Origin: an uncultured Eubacteriales bacterium
Lineage (GTDB): Bacteria > Bacillota > Clostridia > Oscillospirales > Oscillospiraceae
DNA: 34,622 nt
Assembly (NCBI GenBank): GCA_900548615.1
Contig: URKW01000007.1
Span: 1-34,622 of the forward strand
Reading direction: 5' to 3'
Each line of letters starts with the position of its first letter. Position 1 is the stretch's first letter. Made by a program: the position numbers and the translations under genes. Of the stretch, positions 32,609-34,622 are shown one piece after another. The notes under the pieces are model-generated. The model searched no databases. It was not told the origin of the DNA and saw nothing but the letters and a program-made list of their open reading frames with translations.

Positions 32609-34048
32609 TTACGCGCCCAGCAGCTTACCCCACGTCACCGCGCCGACCACACCGTCGGCGGTCAGACCGTGCTTCCGCTGGTACTCCTTCACGGCAATAT
32701 CTGTGCCGCTACCGAAATCGCCATCAGCACCAGCCGCGCCGCAGGAGCAGCCGTTGCCGATCAGCAGAATTTGCAGCGCCTTCACGTCGTTTCCATCCTT
32801 GACGCCCTTTTTCAGCTGGCGAAGCTTGGGGGACACAAACACATCTTCCGTCTCCTCCTTCGGGATCTCCACGCCGTCATACAGCGGCATACCATAGCCC
32901 AGAATCCACGCATAATTGCGAGGATATTCCTTCTTGCACACGCTGCCGCCGTTGGACACAACACCCGTGGTAGGGTTGGTGTTGCCCTCAACTGTGGTAA
33001 TGGTCGTGTCCGTGACGCCAACCACAATGCCGGTATGAGCATGAACATACTTCTTGCTGGAGAAGATAATCTGCGCACCGACCTGCGGCGTTTTCGACCA
33101 TCGACCCGCAGCCTTGTAATAGTTCGCAACATGCTCACAGTTGTAGCCCTTGCTCTTCACCGGATAGCACAGCATCCTCCGGGCATTTGCCACACCAAAG
33201 CACTTCAGGTGAATGTCCGTCACGAACGTACAGCACCACGGCTGGCCCTGCACCTTTGCGTCGTACAGATCTGTCGCGTCCACGTCACGGGCATATTTCG
33301 TCCAGTTTCCCCAGCCCTTTACACTGGGATCATCCAAAGCATCGCCATTGTCCTTTTCGCACTGGCCGACTTCCGCCAGCGCGGCCGCAACAACTCTTTC
33401 AATGTCCGTCATTTTCTCGACCTCCCTGAAATCGTTCTTTCCGTTCATGGCCAGCATCACGGGGTAGTCCGTCAGCATGTAATCCTGGTCACACACCACA
33501 CCGGCCACCTTGTTTTCCCGCAGCTTGTTGGTTTCGCCGCCGAACTGCCACAGGCCGAAGTCCCGGCCATAGCGGCAAGCCTCGTTCCACTCTGCCACCC
33601 AGTGGGCATATCTGAACAGCTGCTCGTCGTGCATATAGCCCTCGAACATGGCGCGGGAGGAGTAGATGCCCACCCATGCGCCGCGCTTCTCCAGCGCCTC
33701 ACAGAAGGCTAGCACAATGGCCGTCAGCGCGTCCTTGCCCAGCGCCAGCATCTCCTTGTGTTCCACGTCCATGTACACCGGCAGCGTAAACTTCTTCCCG
33801 GCAAGGCAGTTGTCGAAGAAATACGCCGCCTCCTGCTCCGCCTGCTCCACGGTCAGCGCCTTGCTGAACCAGTAGCAACCCACGTCAATGCCGCGCTTGA
33901 CGCACTCCTCATAGTTCCGCTGGAACTGCTTATTGGTGTAAAGGCCGTTGTTACCCCCGCCGCCCTTCAGGACGGCGAAGGTAACACCCTCGGCTTTATC
34001 CCAATCGAACACGCCCTGCGCGTCCGAAATGTCAATGCCGAACCGCAT
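32609..34048 (-). CDS. Phage endolysin: GH25 lysozyme + CHAP + peptidoglycan-binding domain
   Basis: A 479-residue modular cell-wall hydrolase. Residues about 1-200 are a GH25 muramidase: MRFGIDISDAQG with its catalytic Asp, GCYWFSKALT, PVYMDVEH with the catalytic DxE, and WVAEWN. Residues about 230-375 are a CHAP amidase/endopeptidase: PWCCTFVTDIHLKC (catalytic Cys), HAHTGIVVGV (catalytic His), and TVEGNTN. Residues about 395-478 are a PG_binding_1 domain: DGNDVKALQILLIGNGC, then DGDFGSGTDIAVKEYQ. It lies 3 bases after the holin gene, as in phage lysis cassettes. Having two catalytic domains is common in phages of clostridia. Confidence 0.92.
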   Translation of the reverse strand: MRFGIDISDAQGVFDWDKAEGVTFAVLKGGGGNNGLYTNKQFQRNYEECVKRGIDVGCYWFSKALTVEQAEQEAAYFFDNCLAGKKFTLPVYMDVEHKEMLALGKDALTAIVLAFCEALEKRGAWVGIYSSRAMFEGYMHDEQLFRYAHWVAEWNEACRYGRDFGLWQFGGETNKLRENKVAGVVCDQDYMLTDYPVMLAMNGKNDFREVEKMTDIERVVAAALAEVGQCEKDNGDALDDPSVKGWGNWTKYARDVDATDLYDAKVQGQPWCCTFVTDIHLKCFGVANARRMLCYPVKSKGYNCEHVANYYKAAGRWSKTPQVGAQIIFSSKKYVHAHTGIVVGVTDTTITTVEGNTNPTTGVVSNGGSVCKKEYPRNYAWILGYGMPLYDGVEIPKEETEDVFVSPKLRQLKKGVKDGNDVKALQILLIGNGCSCGAAGADGDFGSGTDIAVKEYQRKHGLTADGVVGAVTWGKLLGA

Positions 34049-34051
34049 GGC

Positions 34052-34249
34052 TCACTCCTCCAGCTCAGGCAGACCGGCCAGAGAGGTCAGCAGGCTCAGG
34101 ATGCCCGCCAGCACGGCGGCGCTGCCAACGGCAACCCAGTTGACTTCTGCCATGACGGCGGTGGTGCCGATGGTGGCAACAGCAGTCTGTGCCACGGTCT
34201 TGATGGCGCGGATGCCCGCCGCCTTGATCCAGTTCTTCCAGTTTCTCAT
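34052..34249 (-). CDS. Phage holin
   Basis: A 65-residue protein with a short basic N-terminus (MRNWKNWIKAAG) and two hydrophobic segments (about 18-33 and 36-57, the second being NWVAVGSAAVLAGILSLLTS). It has an acidic tail (LPELEE). Size, topology and position directly before the endolysin gene fit a small phage holin that makes membrane holes for lysin release. AAAGGA precedes the ATG. Confidence 0.75.
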   Translation of the reverse strand: MRNWKNWIKAAGIRAIKTVAQTAVATIGTTAVMAEVNWVAVGSAAVLAGILSLLTSLAGLPELEE

Positions 34250-34267
34250 GATGTAGTCCTTTCTGGC

Positions 34268-34528
34268 CTAATTGGCCTGTCCGTTGTTGTGTATGCTGCT
34301 TTCCAAATCCGTAATACGGTGATTGGCTACTTTCTGCCGCTCGTCCAGCAGCGCCACGCTCTCCTCCAGCGCATAGGTGCGCTCCACCAGATTGTTGTGC
34401 TTGCTGACCTTCTGCTCCAACTGCTCCAACCGGTAAATCACCAGCGCGGTGCTCTTGCGGTTGGCAAGGTAGCTGCCAGCCAGCGTGCCCACAAGACCCA
34501 GCAGCGCCACAATGATGGCTTCTGTCAT
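34268..34528 (-). CDS. XhlA/BhlA-like phage membrane protein
   Basis: An 86-residue protein with one N-terminal transmembrane helix (MTEAIIVALLGLVGTLAGSY) and a long amphipathic coiled coil (VIYRLEQLEQKVSKHNNLVE and on to the end). This layout is that of XhlA/hemolysin-like phage lysis accessories. GGAGG sets the start at 34528, where the ATG overlaps the stop of the preceding phage gene (ATGA). It would help holin and endolysin act at the membrane. Confidence 0.7.
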   Translation of the reverse strand: MTEAIIVALLGLVGTLAGSYLANRKSTALVIYRLEQLEQKVSKHNNLVERTYALEESVALLDERQKVANHRITDLESSIHNNGQAN

Positions 34529-34622
34529 GTGACCTCCTCCCATCCATATACACCCGGCTCCCACACGTTGTTGTCACAGGTGCTGCGCCATGTTTTGCCG
34601 CCGTGTGTCACCTTGTCGCCTG
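34525..34622 (-). CDS. C-terminal end of a phage tail/fibre protein (partial)
   Basis: An open frame enters from the right edge and ends with GDKVTHGGKTWRSTCDNNVW then EPGVYGWEEV. This resembles the chitin-binding-type carbohydrate module (usual wording DKVTYNGKTWVS, NVWEPGVYGW) found at the end of phage tail or fibre proteins. Only about 31 residues are visible. Confidence 0.65.
   Translation of the reverse strand, partial: GDKVTHGGKTWRSTCDNNVWEPGVYGWEEVT

Larger units (their letters stand above)
32540..34622. mobile_element. Right-end part of a prophage (lysis module)
   Basis: From the junction near 32540-32590 to the window edge the genes are phage-like: a tail or fibre protein end, XhlA-like protein, holin and a three-domain endolysin, packed tightly on the minus strand and ending at the junction. 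This is the usual order at the end of a phage late operon next to an attachment site. The integrase end is outside the window, so the att core cannot be defined. Confidence 0.7.

Overview
The window is a high-GC chromosomal segment of an endospore-forming Clostridia, most likely an Oscillospiraceae-type gut anaerobe. The evidence is the sporulation and germination genes (spoIVB, spoVAF with a sigma-G-like promoter), the rny/ymdB pair, GC-rich palindromic intergenic repeats, and a resistance transposon of a type found in gut Firmicutes. The genus cannot be fixed from the sequence alone.

Layout. Positions 1-14796 are chromosome. They hold a Cys-rich partial gene, spoIVB, and a two-gene operon of a serine-palmitoyltransferase-like enzyme plus a short-chain reductase behind a perfect consensus promoter. 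Next come proC, a DUF554 membrane protein, tcdA and a membrane-anchored parvulin foldase, then a small HTH membrane regulator, a DegV protein, a repeat-rich gap and spoVAF. A minus-strand operon follows: ymdB, a YbaK deacylase, an SbcD-like phosphoesterase and a type I asparaginase.

Positions 14798-28507 (about 13.7 kb) are a complete Tn4451-like mobilizable transposon. It has 15-bp imperfect inverted ends and a GA dinucleotide (on the minus strand) at both junctions, and it sits in the loop of a chromosomal terminator-like hairpin. Its left half carries a vanG-type glycopeptide-resistance operon in the order vanR-vanS-vanG-vanXY-vanT. This would replace D-Ala-D-Ala precursor ends with D-Ala-D-Ser: VanT makes D-Ser, VanG ligates it, VanXY removes the normal ends, and VanRS controls expression. 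A sigma factor and a DUF6076-like protein lie beside it. Its right half holds a RecA/DnaB-type ATPase, MobC, a relaxase with a gene nested in another frame, a TnpW-like protein and a large serine recombinase.

Positions 28508-32590 return to chromosome: a structured MITE-like repeat, a secreted lipoprotein with an amidase-like domain, RNase Y and a 5'-truncated cell-wall amidase. The amidase start is lost at a junction with a prophage lysis module (lysozyme/CHAP endolysin, holin, XhlA-like protein, end of a tail or fibre protein) that runs off the right edge. No rRNA, tRNA or CRISPR array was seen.
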